A stretch of DNA of 20,274 nucleotides, taken from the NCBI GenBank assembly GCA_910578865.1, contig CAJTRM010000038.1, positions 1 through 20,274 of the forward strand, read 5' to 3'. Each line of letters opens with the position of its first letter. Position 1 is the stretch's first letter. This stretch comes from an uncultured Dorea sp. (GTDB lineage Bacteria > Bacillota_A > Clostridia > Lachnospirales > Lachnospiraceae). Below the pieces are notes generated by a model. That model saw nothing but the letters and a program-made list of their open reading frames with translations. It searched no databases and was not told the origin of the DNA. Position numbers and translations under genes: made by a program. Shown here piece by piece: positions 1 through 7,195 of this stretch.

Positions 1-274
1 ATAACAAAGAGAATCCCGTATTTATGCGGGTTCTGGCGTTTCGCAAACGCCTATTATAAAACTTCAGCGGAAAGGAGTCCTCGGAAAACACCGGGTATCC
101 CTGCCCGCCCCAGGCAAAATACACCGGCCAGGAGCCAAGCAGGCATATGATCCCAAAAATCAGAAGCAGAGCCGTAAGTACATAGGCGAGCCGTTTGCTG
201 ACCAGAATCCGGCCGGCCCGGTAATAATCCTTCGCATCCCTGGGTTTCAGATATTGCATCAACTTACCGTTCAA
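1..274 (-). CDS. Membrane protein of unknown function, N-terminal part (runs off left edge)
   Basis: The reading frame starts at a TTG (274-272) placed 7 bases after a perfect AGGAGG (287-282) and stays open to the window edge, giving 91 codons. An ATG five codons in (259) is too far from the ribosome site to be preferred. The protein begins NGKLMQYLKPRDAKDYY. One strong hydrophobic segment at about residues 29-52 (YVLTALLLIFGIICLLGSW) suggests a membrane anchor with a short cytoplasmic N-terminus and an exported remainder. It starts 13 bases after the stop of the EssB-like gene, so it belongs to the same operon. I do not recognise the family. A segment after the anchor (PLKFYNRRLRN) loosely recalls MORN-type repeats, but too little is present to claim that. 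Confidence 0.7.
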   Translation of the reverse strand, partial: MNGKLMQYLKPRDAKDYYRAGRILVSKRLAYVLTALLLIFGIICLLGSWPVYFAWGGQGYPVFSEDSFPLKFYNRRLRNARTRINTGFSLL

Positions 275-287
275 CCTGTTTCCTCCT

Positions 288-1064
288 CTACTTTTCTAAA
301 ATAAAAGAAAATGAAAAAATCCGAAACAGCGGAAGGTCTCCAAACAATACCTGTGAGACAAACAGTACAAGGGCGGCTACGGCAAGAACCGCTGCTAGCA
401 CAAAGATCCTCCGGAATATACGGTCCACGGCAGTCTGTTCCGGCCTTTTCATATGCACGAAGGGCCGCAGGCGCTTTCTTCCGTCTATGAGGTTTAAGTC
501 CTCTATGACTTCATCAAACTTCCTATAGATGTTCCTGCGCCTTTTTTTATGAAGCAGTGCATAGCAGGCCTTCTCCTCCTTGCCGCCCTGCTGCATCAGT
601 TCCAGGATCAGTGAAACACATGCCTGCACGCAGTCATCCTCCCGCCGTTCTCCGTCAAGTCGTTTTAGTGAGACATTATAACAAAAGGACACACTTCCAT
701 CCGCCTTTAAATTCAGGCTCTTTTCCGCCAGGAGTAAATATAGGACCGGAAATGGAAGCTTCTGTTCCCAGCATGCCTTTATAAGATTCTCATAGATTCT
801 TTTTCTTTCCTCCCAGTTCTCCAAGGCTCCCTTATAAAAACGAAACAAAGGCCTTGGCTCCTCATAGGGAAACAAAATCCACATGTGCTCTCCCTTCTGG
901 ACGCACCGGGAATAAAAAAAGCCTCCTTCCATCTGCATCAGTTTTCTTGCCGCCTCTTGTTGTTTCATATCCCATACGGTATATCTTTCCCCGTCTTCCC
1001 CCTCACAGACACGCACTGTACTGAACATGTCCTCACGAAGTACGCCTAGTTCTCTTAACTCCAT
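288..1064 (-). CDS. EssB/YukC-like (pseudokinase-like) single-pass membrane protein
   Basis: This 258-aa protein has a predicted cytoplasmic part of about 215 residues, then a basic stretch (RIFRR), one membrane segment at about residues 219-241 (IFVLAAVLAVAALVLFVSQV) and a short tail. The layout, and the central run LPFPVLYLLLAEKSLNLKADG followed by SVSFCYNVSL, resemble the EssB/YukC family, whose members have a kinase-like fold without catalytic residues followed by a membrane helix and act in the type VII secretion machine. No kinase HRD, DFG or glycine-loop motif is visible. EssB is usually longer (about 400 aa) with a large extracytoplasmic domain that is missing here. The start has a good site, AGGAGGAAGAT-ATG. 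It sits 49 bases after the frameshifted gene upstream and 13 bases before the next gene. The EssB link is inference from fold layout and motif resemblance; a cytoplasmic scaffold for another secretion apparatus is equally possible. Confidence 0.55.
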   Translation of the reverse strand: MELRELGVLREDMFSTVRVCEGEDGERYTVWDMKQQEAARKLMQMEGGFFYSRCVQKGEHMWILFPYEEPRPLFRFYKGALENWEERKRIYENLIKACWEQKLPFPVLYLLLAEKSLNLKADGSVSFCYNVSLKRLDGERREDDCVQACVSLILELMQQGGKEEKACYALLHKKRRRNIYRKFDEVIEDLNLIDGRKRLRPFVHMKRPEQTAVDRIFRRIFVLAAVLAVAALVLFVSQVLFGDLPLFRIFSFSFILEK

Positions 1065-1113
1065 ATCTTCCTCCTGTTATTGCCCCGGCGCATTTTCCGT
1101 TACTGTTCCTGTC

Positions 1114-2875
1114 CTACGGAAGTGAACTATAACTATTTCCCACCACGGCATACACATAGGTACAGATTTTCGGATAATCCCTGCAGGATATCCGCACCTC
1201 ATACACCCCTTCCTTTGCCGGAGCCGTATAAGTCCCGTCCGGGCTGACTTTCCCCTCCCCATCTGTGGGCTCATACAGCAGAGTACAGGGCGCCATATTA
1301 TGAAACTGTACTTCAAAATAATATTTCTCCCTGGGTCTTAAGTAGACTGTGGAATTCTCCAATGTAATGGACATGGCCGAGAGATCCTCCATCTGCCCTT
1401 CACCATGCCCGGCCATCCGCACCGCCGCCCACTGCAACGGAAGAATAATGTCATTCTGCTCCCCGGACACACGAACAGCTACCTGAAAACTTCCCTTTTC
1501 GTAAAATACCTTTACAGCTGTCCGCACCGCCGTATCAATCCCCGGACGCACGAACAGAGAATTATCTCCATACACCGCTGTACCGTCCTCACACAGAAGC
1601 CCTACATCCACATATACATTGCCCGGTCCAAGCCCGTGGACGACTTCCTCCGAATAGCAGACCTTTCCCTTTTTCATCTTTACATCCAGAGGAATCTCGA
1701 TCACTCCTCCTCGGATCAGTGGTTCCCTCTGCTCATGGCCCCGGTTTATTTCCCCGCTTTTTTCCGGATTCTCCTGTTCCTGTCTGCGGGATACCGGGAC
1801 ATTTTGCAGCTCCCGGTAACAGGAACGGTATTTTTCCCGCTCTTCCTCCTGGCAAGGAAGCGGAATATACTGTCTCACACCTGCTTCCTGTATACGACCG
1901 ATCTTCCGGCCTTCTTCTGTCTCCTCTAATTCCAGAAGGGCAAGCGGGACATCTGTCTGCTTCCTGTCCAGAACCGAATCAAGATTATTTTTTCCTGCCC
2001 TCCTCTGCGCCAGCATTTCGGGACTTTCTTCTGTGATCGTCACATGCAGTCTTGTCTTTTTCCGGAAGCTGCACACTTCATCACCGGCCAGCGCTCTGAC
2101 GGTACCTGGTTTCAGGAAGATCTCAGTCTCTTTGAAATCTCCATAATCCGGCAGAAGCCAGTAATCCCGTCCGTAAGACTCTCCTTTTTTCAGGCGCAGC
2201 TTCGGACAGCCGATATCCAGTTCCTTTTCCCCCTCTTCTGTCATAAATGCCGGCAGCTGAAGGACTCCGTAAAATTCAAAGGGCACCTCCGCATCCGTGA
2301 ACTTCCTGATCCTAAGAGAGAGCCTCACGGCGTTCTGTCTGCAGGCATATAACGGTACGCTCAGACTGACGGCGTAATCCCCATTCATTACTACCGTAGA
2401 CTCTGAAAAAAAAAACTTTGCCGGCTTTTTTCTCTTCCCTTTCCTTCCAGTCTGCCACATATAATTCATACTTTTCCTGAATCCGGTTCTTCTGATACTC
2501 GCCTTGTCCGTCATGCGGTGCAGCTGCCCTGACTTCCTGCACCTCTTCCTCCCCGTAGGCAAGATACAAAACCGCACGCTCACCTGTCAGCCTGTCAGAT
2601 CCTTTCATGGCGGAAACGCTTTTGACACACCCCTTCTCTACGACAATGAGACGCCCTGATCCGTCAACAGCAGCTCCGTTGTCAACCAGAAATGAATGAT
2701 CGTCCAGCTGCTTCACACTCAATCCGCGCAGAATCCCAAATCCCCATGTAACGGCATTCAGGAACATCTGCTTTCTGTCCACGTAACTCTGTTCCGCGGA
2801 AAAATCTGCAGAAGTCAGCATCTTTCCGCCGTAATATCTGTTTTTTTCAAATGGAAGTCTCAGCAGACTGCTCAT
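1114..2875 (-). CDS. Contractile-injection/tail-cluster-type protein with Ig-like C-terminus, split by a T10 tract (frameshifted)
   Basis: Two overlapping frames make one gene. The upstream frame starts at ATG 2875 after GGAGGAG and carries RYYGGKMLTSADFSAEQSY...LNAVTWGFGILRGLSV. As I recall, this G-(K/E)-x-L-x-x-x-DF-x-x-EQ-x-Y...G-(I/V)-x-x-GL-x-V signature is common in proteins of extracellular contractile injection and phage-tail-like clusters. It reads VADWKEREEKKAGKVFFF into ten T's (2415-2406) and then degenerates, stopping at 2312. The other frame becomes sensible exactly at the tract (SESTVVMNGDYAVSLSVPLY) and runs to 1114. Removing one T (T9) joins them into 586 aa with no other change. 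The C-terminal part (VSPDGTYTAPAKEGVYEVRI) looks like a bacterial Ig-like domain. No signal peptide or membrane segment is evident. The start overlaps the end of the LytTR gene by 29 bases. It may be a true pseudogene, phase-variable, slippage-read or a sequencing indel. Confidence 0.6.
2406..2415 (-). repeat. T10 homopolymer (A10 on + strand) at the frame switch
   Basis: Ten consecutive A's on the + strand (T's in the coding strand) lie at the only point where the two halves of the 1114-2875 gene can be joined. In the upstream frame the tract reads GTT-TTT-TTT-TTC; the downstream frame needs TTT-TCA-GAG. T9 or T12 would restore one continuous protein. Homopolymers of this length are known to be prone to replication slippage and to polymerase stuttering. 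Confidence 0.9.
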
Positions 2876-3239
2876 TTTCTCCTCCTCCATAGTTCCTGTA
2901 ATTTTTAATCCTCAATCTTGTCTTAATCTCTCCTGCTACGCGCTGTGCATAAGAACAGTAGATATCCTGATCAAAATACAAAAGTCTGTTTCTTATATCC
3001 ACCTTCTGCACCTGATTCAGATTTGCCAGGGTGGACGCCTTCGTTCTGAAAAGCCATGGTGAAAATTCCTGGTACAGCGGCGTTATGTCTGCCCGAATCT
3101 TGCCCACTCCTTCTTTATATTTAATCTGACAGTAATGTGTTGACTTTAATGTTTCTATATAGTATATATCCTCCAACAATACCTTCTCCCATATATGATC
3201 CTCTTTTTGAATATAGATATATTCTGTTCTGTCTTTCAC
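2847..3239 (-). CDS. Solitary LytTR-domain DNA-binding transcriptional regulator
   Basis: A 130-aa protein that is essentially a single LytTR DNA-binding domain (about residues 5-112). Typical features are LEDIYYIETLKSTHYCQI (the strand region beginning with the family's acidic-aromatic motif), the turn LYQEFSPWLFRTKASTLANLNQVQKVD (compare the F-x-R-x-H-x-S-x-x-VN-x-x-x-I pattern), and a C-terminal LYFDQDIYCSYAQRVAGEIKTRL. There is no receiver domain and no membrane segment, so it is not a classical AgrA/LytR response regulator; stand-alone LytTR proteins exist. The start is GTG at 3239 with AGGAGTAAGAA just upstream. Its stop lies inside the next gene (29-base overlap), so it leads the operon that follows and probably controls it. 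Tandem direct repeats upstream (3321-3351) are candidate binding sites. Confidence 0.85.
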   Translation of the reverse strand: MKDRTEYIYIQKEDHIWEKVLLEDIYYIETLKSTHYCQIKYKEGVGKIRADITPLYQEFSPWLFRTKASTLANLNQVQKVDIRNRLLYFDQDIYCSYAQRVAGEIKTRLRIKNYRNYGGGENEQSAETSI

Positions 3240-3320
3240 TTCTTACTCCTTTTGACTCTATTGAGAAAACACGTATGATATATAAAATTACTATATTATT
3301 TTGGATAATGGTATCCATAG

Positions 3321-3351
3321 TCACGCTTTGTCGAAATACGTCACACTTTGT
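3321..3351 (-). promoter_or_regulatory. Candidate LytTR operator: two direct repeats, 20-bp period
   Basis: On the minus strand ACAAAGTGTGA (3351-3341) is followed by ACAAAGCGTGA (3331-3321), 10 of 11 bases identical and exactly 20 bp apart. LytTR proteins of the AgrA/ComE class bind pairs of short direct repeats about two helical turns apart, usually just upstream of a weak promoter. Here the pair ends about 80 bases before the regulator's GTG start. A third partial copy, ACAAAATAA, precedes it (3361-3353). A plausible -10 downstream is TATCAT (3280-3275), with no good -35, as expected for an activated promoter. Binding is inference. Confidence 0.5.
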
Positions 3352-3375
3352 ATTATTTTGTCAAATAAAATAATC

Positions 3376-3412
3376 AAAAAAGCAGCTATCCCCTGTCACA
3401 GGAATAACTGCT
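3376..3412 (-). terminator. Rho-independent terminator after the HPr gene
   Basis: On the minus strand AGCAGTTATTCC-TGTGA-CAGGGGATAGCTGCT forms a hairpin with a few mismatches, followed directly by TTTTTT. It lies about 20 bases past the HPr stop and closes the cdaA-cdaR-HPr transcript before the LytTR operon promoter region. Confidence 0.85.
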
Positions 3413-3430
3413 CTTTCTCTTATATTGGCT

Positions 3431-3694
3431 TTACTCTCCTAATCCATCCTCCACAGCATCTACCATAGCCTTCATAGCCTCTTCTTCATCCTCACCTTCA
3501 CAGATCAGGATAATCCGGTCTCCTTTCTTAATACATGCCCCTAATACGCTCAGGACACTCTTGGCATTCGCTGTCACCGTTCCATATTGAAACATAACCT
3601 TGCTTTTATAATAGCTTGCTGTATTACAGAATATTCCAGCCGGCCTCAAATGCAGACCTGTTGGATTCTTGATTGTCACTTCCTGCCTGATCAT
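3431..3694 (-). CDS. ptsH: Phosphocarrier protein HPr
   Basis: HPr carries phosphate from Enzyme I to the sugar-specific EII components of the PTS in the cytoplasm, and in Firmicutes its seryl-phosphorylated form serves CcpA-dependent catabolite control. The protein has the active-site segment TGLHLRPAG and the regulatory segment NAKSVLSVLGA. Starting at the ATG at 3694 places the histidine at exactly position 15 and the serine at 46, the canonical numbering. The GTG three codons earlier (3703) shifts both and overlaps the ribosome site (GGTGG), so ATG is chosen; length 87 aa. Both phosphorylation sites are intact, so this is HPr rather than a Crh-type protein, which lacks His15. It follows cdaR by 25 bases in the same transcript and is not next to a ptsI gene. 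Another ptsH could exist elsewhere, so the symbol marks the family. Confidence 0.9.
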   Translation of the reverse strand: MIRQEVTIKNPTGLHLRPAGIFCNTASYYKSKVMFQYGTVTANAKSVLSVLGACIKKGDRIILICEGEDEEEAMKAMVDAVEDGLGE

Positions 3695-3719
3695 ACTATC
3701 CACCCGTCCTATTCTTTAC

Positions 3720-4967
3720 TTACTCATATTCTTCCAGCACTACCTTTACAAACACTTCTTTCTCCAGTATACAATGGTCCGGAAGAGAAACCTTTATCGG
3801 AACATCATAGACTCCCGGCTCCTCATATTTTGCCATGTCAATACTGATGCTCGAACCTATATCTATCGTCTCAAGTGCCTCTTTCGGTCCCCGGACCGAT
3901 ATCTCCAGGGCTTCTGCCGTCTCGTAATGCATGATCATACCTTTGTTCAGATTATCCACTACAATAGAGCTTACCGTCACTTCAAATGACTTTGTTCCAT
4001 CCTTCTCCACCGAAATCGTCACAACAACAGATTCCCCATTCTCTTCCACAAGCTGTATACCTTCCGGCAGATACTTTGAAATGTCTACAATCTGTTCCGT
4101 TTTTTCCTTAATCCCTTTTTTCCGAAGGACTGATGCCGGGATACGAACCTCGGTAATCTCATTCAGAGCCGAGGTTTCACCGCAAACTTTTACCTCCCGG
4201 GGTTCATATGTAATTCCGGCAAATCCATAGCCTTCCTCTACAATGATCTCTGACGTATCGAACACAATCGGTATATTCTTAGTATTCAGAAGCTGAACAC
4301 TAATCCCTACTCCGTCTGTTCCGAGATTATTCATCAGTAATTGCTGGTCAATCTTGTTGCCGTCCTGATCATACAATATCAGTTCTGATGGCAGAACGGT
4401 ATCTTGTGACAGACCGGAAACACTTACAGATGCCTCTACTTTACTGATCTTATCAATCACAGATTTCGGTCCGCGGATAGATACTCTCTCCGGAACAGCC
4501 TGAATATTACCAAGCACATAACCATCCCTTACCGTTCCGGTAGTCTTTGGTACAATAGGGAATTTCCTGGTCTCCTCATCCTCCAGATGAATCTGAAGAT
4601 TCCTCGGATTGGAATATGCCTCTTTATATTCATGTCCTTTCACAGATACCTGAATCGGAATCTGTGATCCCAATACAAGTTCCTTCATATCGGCTACCGC
4701 TATGATATCTTCCTGGCTGATCTTACTGAGTACAGAACGCTTGGCTCTCACTGTAACATTTACAGTCTGAGTATTATCTACAATCTGATAGGTCTTTGGC
4801 GAATCCTCCGATGCAAGAACTTCTGCATTGATCACATTCACCGGAATATTACTGTAAGTCTGATCTGTAATCGGATTATCTATATTAACTACTACAAACC
4901 AGAGCAATGCTGCCACAAAGAAGGCTAATATCTTAAGACCCCAGTTATTCATTAGTCTTTTTTTCAT
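3720..4967 (-). CDS. cdaR: CdaR (YbbR-domain) regulator of the diadenylate cyclase
   Basis: CdaR is a membrane-anchored extracytoplasmic protein that binds CdaA and modulates c-di-AMP synthesis. The 415-aa protein starts at ATG 4967 (MKKRLMNNWGLKILAFF), with AAGGAAGG 7 bases upstream; the 33 additional upstream codons lie inside cdaA and have no ribosome site. Residues about 9-27 (WGLKILAFFVAALLWFVVV) form the single N-terminal anchor, followed by the family-typical NIDNP. The rest is a series of about four YbbR repeats, recognisable by recurring V-x-V-(R/C)-G-x-x-x-x-(L/I) segments such as VSIRGPKSVIDKI, VKVCGETSALNEI and ISVRGPKEALETI. It overlaps the end of cdaA by 23 bases, indicating coupled translation. 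Instead of glmM, the gene common next to it in bacilli, HPr follows. Confidence 0.93.
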   Translation of the reverse strand: MKKRLMNNWGLKILAFFVAALLWFVVVNIDNPITDQTYSNIPVNVINAEVLASEDSPKTYQIVDNTQTVNVTVRAKRSVLSKISQEDIIAVADMKELVLGSQIPIQVSVKGHEYKEAYSNPRNLQIHLEDEETRKFPIVPKTTGTVRDGYVLGNIQAVPERVSIRGPKSVIDKISKVEASVSVSGLSQDTVLPSELILYDQDGNKIDQQLLMNNLGTDGVGISVQLLNTKNIPIVFDTSEIIVEEGYGFAGITYEPREVKVCGETSALNEITEVRIPASVLRKKGIKEKTEQIVDISKYLPEGIQLVEENGESVVVTISVEKDGTKSFEVTVSSIVVDNLNKGMIMHYETAEALEISVRGPKEALETIDIGSSISIDMAKYEEPGVYDVPIKVSLPDHCILEKEVFVKVVLEEYE

Positions 4968-5829
4968 TCTTATGCCTTCCTTTCCACAAAGGTACCCATT
5001 TCCTTGATTCAGTTTTTCTGTTCTGGATATTTTCCAGGCTTGCACGCAGTTCTTCTCTTGATACATTACGCTTCAGCCTTCCTCCCTGAGCGACTGATAC
5101 TGCACCTGTTTCCTCTGACACTGCCACGATCAGGGCATCACTGACTTCGCTCATCCCAACGGCTGCACGATGTCTTGTTCCCAACTCCTTACTAAGTCCC
5201 ATATTGTCTGATAACGGAAGATAACAGGTAGCCGAAACAATCCTGTCACCCCGCACAATGATCGCACCATCATGAAGTGGTGTATTATGCTCAAATATAT
5301 TGATCAGTACCTGCATAGATACAATACAGTCCATACGGATACCTGTACTTTCATATTCGGTCAGGTGAATGGCCTGTTCCACTACAATCAGGGCGCCTGT
5401 CTTCACACGCCCCATACTGTAGGATGCATCGACAATACTATCCACCGTCTCTTTACTGAACCTGGCGCGGTCCCGGGACGTATCAAAAGGTACCACCGAC
5501 GAAAACAGGCTCTTCTCGCCCAGCTTTTCAAGAGCGCGCCGAAGTTCCGGCTGAAACACCACGACTACGGCCATAGCCATAACTGTAACCGTATTCCGCA
5601 CGATAAAAAGCACGGTATGCATCTGCAAAAGCGTAGCAACAAGAATGAATACAGCAAGTACAGTAATCCCTTTTAACAACATCCATGCCTTGGTATTCTT
5701 AATCCAGATCATAATCTGATAGATCAGAAAGGCGATGATCAGCACTTCCAGCACATCTGTAAGGCGAATATTCGGGAAATATACCTCGGCTACATATTGC
5801 TGCAAAAACTGGGAAATACGCTGCTCCAT
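4945..5829 (-). CDS. cdaA: Diadenylate cyclase CdaA (DAC domain, membrane-bound)
   Basis: CdaA condenses two ATP into cyclic di-AMP at the membrane; this second messenger controls potassium and osmolyte homeostasis. The 294-aa protein has about three N-terminal membrane helices (about residues 20-100, including VLEVLIIAFLIYQIMIWI and VRNTVTVMAMAVVVVFQPELRRAL), then the DisA_N/DAC domain. The catalytic DGA motif (PLHDGAIIV, D187-A189) and the RHR motif (GTRHRAAVG, R219-R221) are intact. ATG 5829 is chosen because AGGAGG lies 8 bases upstream; the GTG three codons earlier overlaps that site. The C-terminal tail is basic. It is the first gene of cdaA-cdaR-HPr. The sequence immediately upstream is a MITE-like element rather than a conventional leader, so part of its promoter may be supplied by that element or by readthrough. 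Confidence 0.96.
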   Translation of the reverse strand: MEQRISQFLQQYVAEVYFPNIRLTDVLEVLIIAFLIYQIMIWIKNTKAWMLLKGITVLAVFILVATLLQMHTVLFIVRNTVTVMAMAVVVVFQPELRRALEKLGEKSLFSSVVPFDTSRDRARFSKETVDSIVDASYSMGRVKTGALIVVEQAIHLTEYESTGIRMDCIVSMQVLINIFEHNTPLHDGAIIVRGDRIVSATCYLPLSDNMGLSKELGTRHRAAVGMSEVSDALIVAVSEETGAVSVAQGGRLKRNVSREELRASLENIQNRKTESRKWVPLWKGRHKNEKKTNE

Positions 5830-5869
5830 TATTGTCACCTCCTTCTTTTTTCGTAGTAAGTTTTATTTC

Positions 5870-6033
5870 TAGTGTGCTGACCGCATTATATCTGGCGAAA
5901 CTCCGCAGGATATTCGCTCATCGGCAAGGCGGATTTTCGACGGCGTAGCGGTGGCTACGGATAGAAAATCCAACGCAGCAGATGGGCGGATAGACAAGGA
6001 GGTTTGGCTGAATATAATGCAGTCAGCACACTA
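5870..6033. mobile_element. MITE-like palindromic element with TA flanks (164 bp)
   Basis: The ends are inverted repeats of 22 bases with one mismatch: TAGTGTGCTGAC-C-GCATTATAT at 5870-5891 and its complement with T in the middle position at 6012-6033. The inside stays loosely self-complementary (GGCGAAACTCC against GGAGGTTTGGC), and the centre is a tight hairpin, GGATTTTC...CGTAGC-GGTG-GCTACG...GAAAATCC (about 5931-5971). Both outer ends read TA, as expected for TA target duplication of the IS630/Tc1-mariner type. No coding capacity. The right-hand TA lies within the TAG stop codon of the 6031-7194 gene. A TATAAT box in each end repeat points outwards; the left one (5890-5885) points at cdaA. 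The transposase family is inference. Confidence 0.75.
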
Positions 6034-7194
6034 ACCCTTCAGGTTCAGATCCTGCTTCAATCCTTGCGTTAAAAGCATTTTGTTTACCTCGTCTATATCA
6101 TGCTTATTCGCGGAAGACATATTCTGGGATTCCGGACGTTTTTTCGGAACTGCGCCTCCTTTGGCATTTTTTGCCTTTTTCACTTCCCGAAGTTCTTTCC
6201 CTTTAGGAACTTTGCCTCCTTTTCTGCTCTTACGGCGAACCTCATCTGTATCTATGATTTCTGTCTCCTGCCTCTCGTTAATCCTCTTAACTGTTTTCTC
6301 CGGGGACGCAACGGACAGCTTGGGAATCGCCTTTACATAATAATAATATTCATCATCCTCATACTGGAGGTTCTCACTCCTGGCATAATCAACAGAAAAG
6401 AAAAACAATTCCAGAATAAGTCCTATCACTACAGCCACAACATTTCCTGCCACAAGAGATGTGTAGGACGTATGCACACCCATTGCAATATCTCCCGCCG
6501 CGATTATCACAACATTAATGACCGCCCCTGCCACAATAGCAATCTTCCAGGCATGGTCTGCCGACTGACGGCGTATCGTATATACAAGCAGCAGGCAGAT
6601 AACAAATGCCGCAACTACGACCCACATCTCTTTATTCTGGAACACCTGCTTCACATATGCAGGAACCTGTGTCATAAATCCGTCCTTGCCTTTGCCGTCT
6701 AAACCGGGGGCGGCTTTTTTCACATACTGCATCATATAATAGACAATGGTCCCGCAGCTGACTGCGATCAAAGACATCGGCGTAGAAACCAGGCCGTATG
6801 CAAGAGGTATTACATAAGGAATCTTAAACACAAATGCAACCGGAGTGATCAGCACTACAAATGCCATCTTCGGGGTCAGTCGGAAATAGAAGATATACAT
6901 AACCAGAAATACAAGCGCTGTCACTGCCAGCACAGCCAGTGATACTGCAAACATATGTGCCAGGATCAACGCCGTTGCCGCAATAATGGTTATATTCATA
7001 GGGAAAAATGTACAGATAACTGCCAGTGCCAGCGTAACAGCCGGAGAAGATGCCATCTTCATAAACCCTACGTTATCATTGATCAAATAAAACGTCACGA
7101 TTGCAACGATAAACTGAATGATCTTATCAAAAATCCTGGAGCGTTTTGCATATACTTCCCGAAGTTTTTCCCGAAATACGAATAAACTATCCAT
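6031..7194 (-). CDS. Polytopic membrane protein of unknown function
   Basis: A 387-aa protein with about seven or eight hydrophobic segments in the first two thirds (e.g. IIQFIVAIVTFYLI, ALAVICTFFPMNITIIAATALIL, VLAVTALVFLVMYIFYF, VVVAAFVICLLLVYTI and VVAVVIGLILELFFF). A short conserved-looking motif, LQYEDDEYYYYVKAIPK, then leads into a hydrophilic, Lys/Arg-rich cytoplasmic tail of about 100 residues. I recall similar proteins as uncharacterised but widespread in Lachnospiraceae; no enzymatic motif is visible. The start is ATG 7194, one base after the stop of the preceding gene (TAA-G-ATG) and 10 bases after GGAG. An ATG seven codons upstream has no ribosome site. The last codon is followed by a TAG that also forms the end of the inserted MITE-like element. 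Confidence 0.8.
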   Translation of the reverse strand: MDSLFVFREKLREVYAKRSRIFDKIIQFIVAIVTFYLINDNVGFMKMASSPAVTLALAVICTFFPMNITIIAATALILAHMFAVSLAVLAVTALVFLVMYIFYFRLTPKMAFVVLITPVAFVFKIPYVIPLAYGLVSTPMSLIAVSCGTIVYYMMQYVKKAAPGLDGKGKDGFMTQVPAYVKQVFQNKEMWVVVAAFVICLLLVYTIRRQSADHAWKIAIVAGAVINVVIIAAGDIAMGVHTSYTSLVAGNVVAVVIGLILELFFFSVDYARSENLQYEDDEYYYYVKAIPKLSVASPEKTVKRINERQETEIIDTDEVRRKSRKGGKVPKGKELREVKKAKNAKGGAVPKKRPESQNMSSANKHDIDEVNKMLLTQGLKQDLNLKG

Positions 7195-7195
7195 C

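Noticed and set aside
1077..1316. 79-codon minus-strand frame overlapping the end of the Ig-like protein gene
   Set aside because: It lies inside the coding sequence of the longer frame, has no ribosome site, and its composition is that of a shadow frame.
2312..2405. Tail of the upstream frame after the T10 tract as genuine protein sequence
   Set aside because: The residues (RVYGSNEWGLRRQSERT) look like out-of-frame translation, and the other frame is protein-like here.
3340..3364. TTGACA at 3364-3359 (minus) as the LytTR gene promoter
   Set aside because: The hexamer 17 bases downstream is ACGTAT, a poor -10, and it would place the start inside the repeat pair; a promoter below the repeats fits better.
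5830..6030. A c-di-AMP or other riboswitch upstream of cdaA
   Set aside because: The interval is almost wholly the palindromic TA-flanked element, and no known riboswitch core is recognisable.
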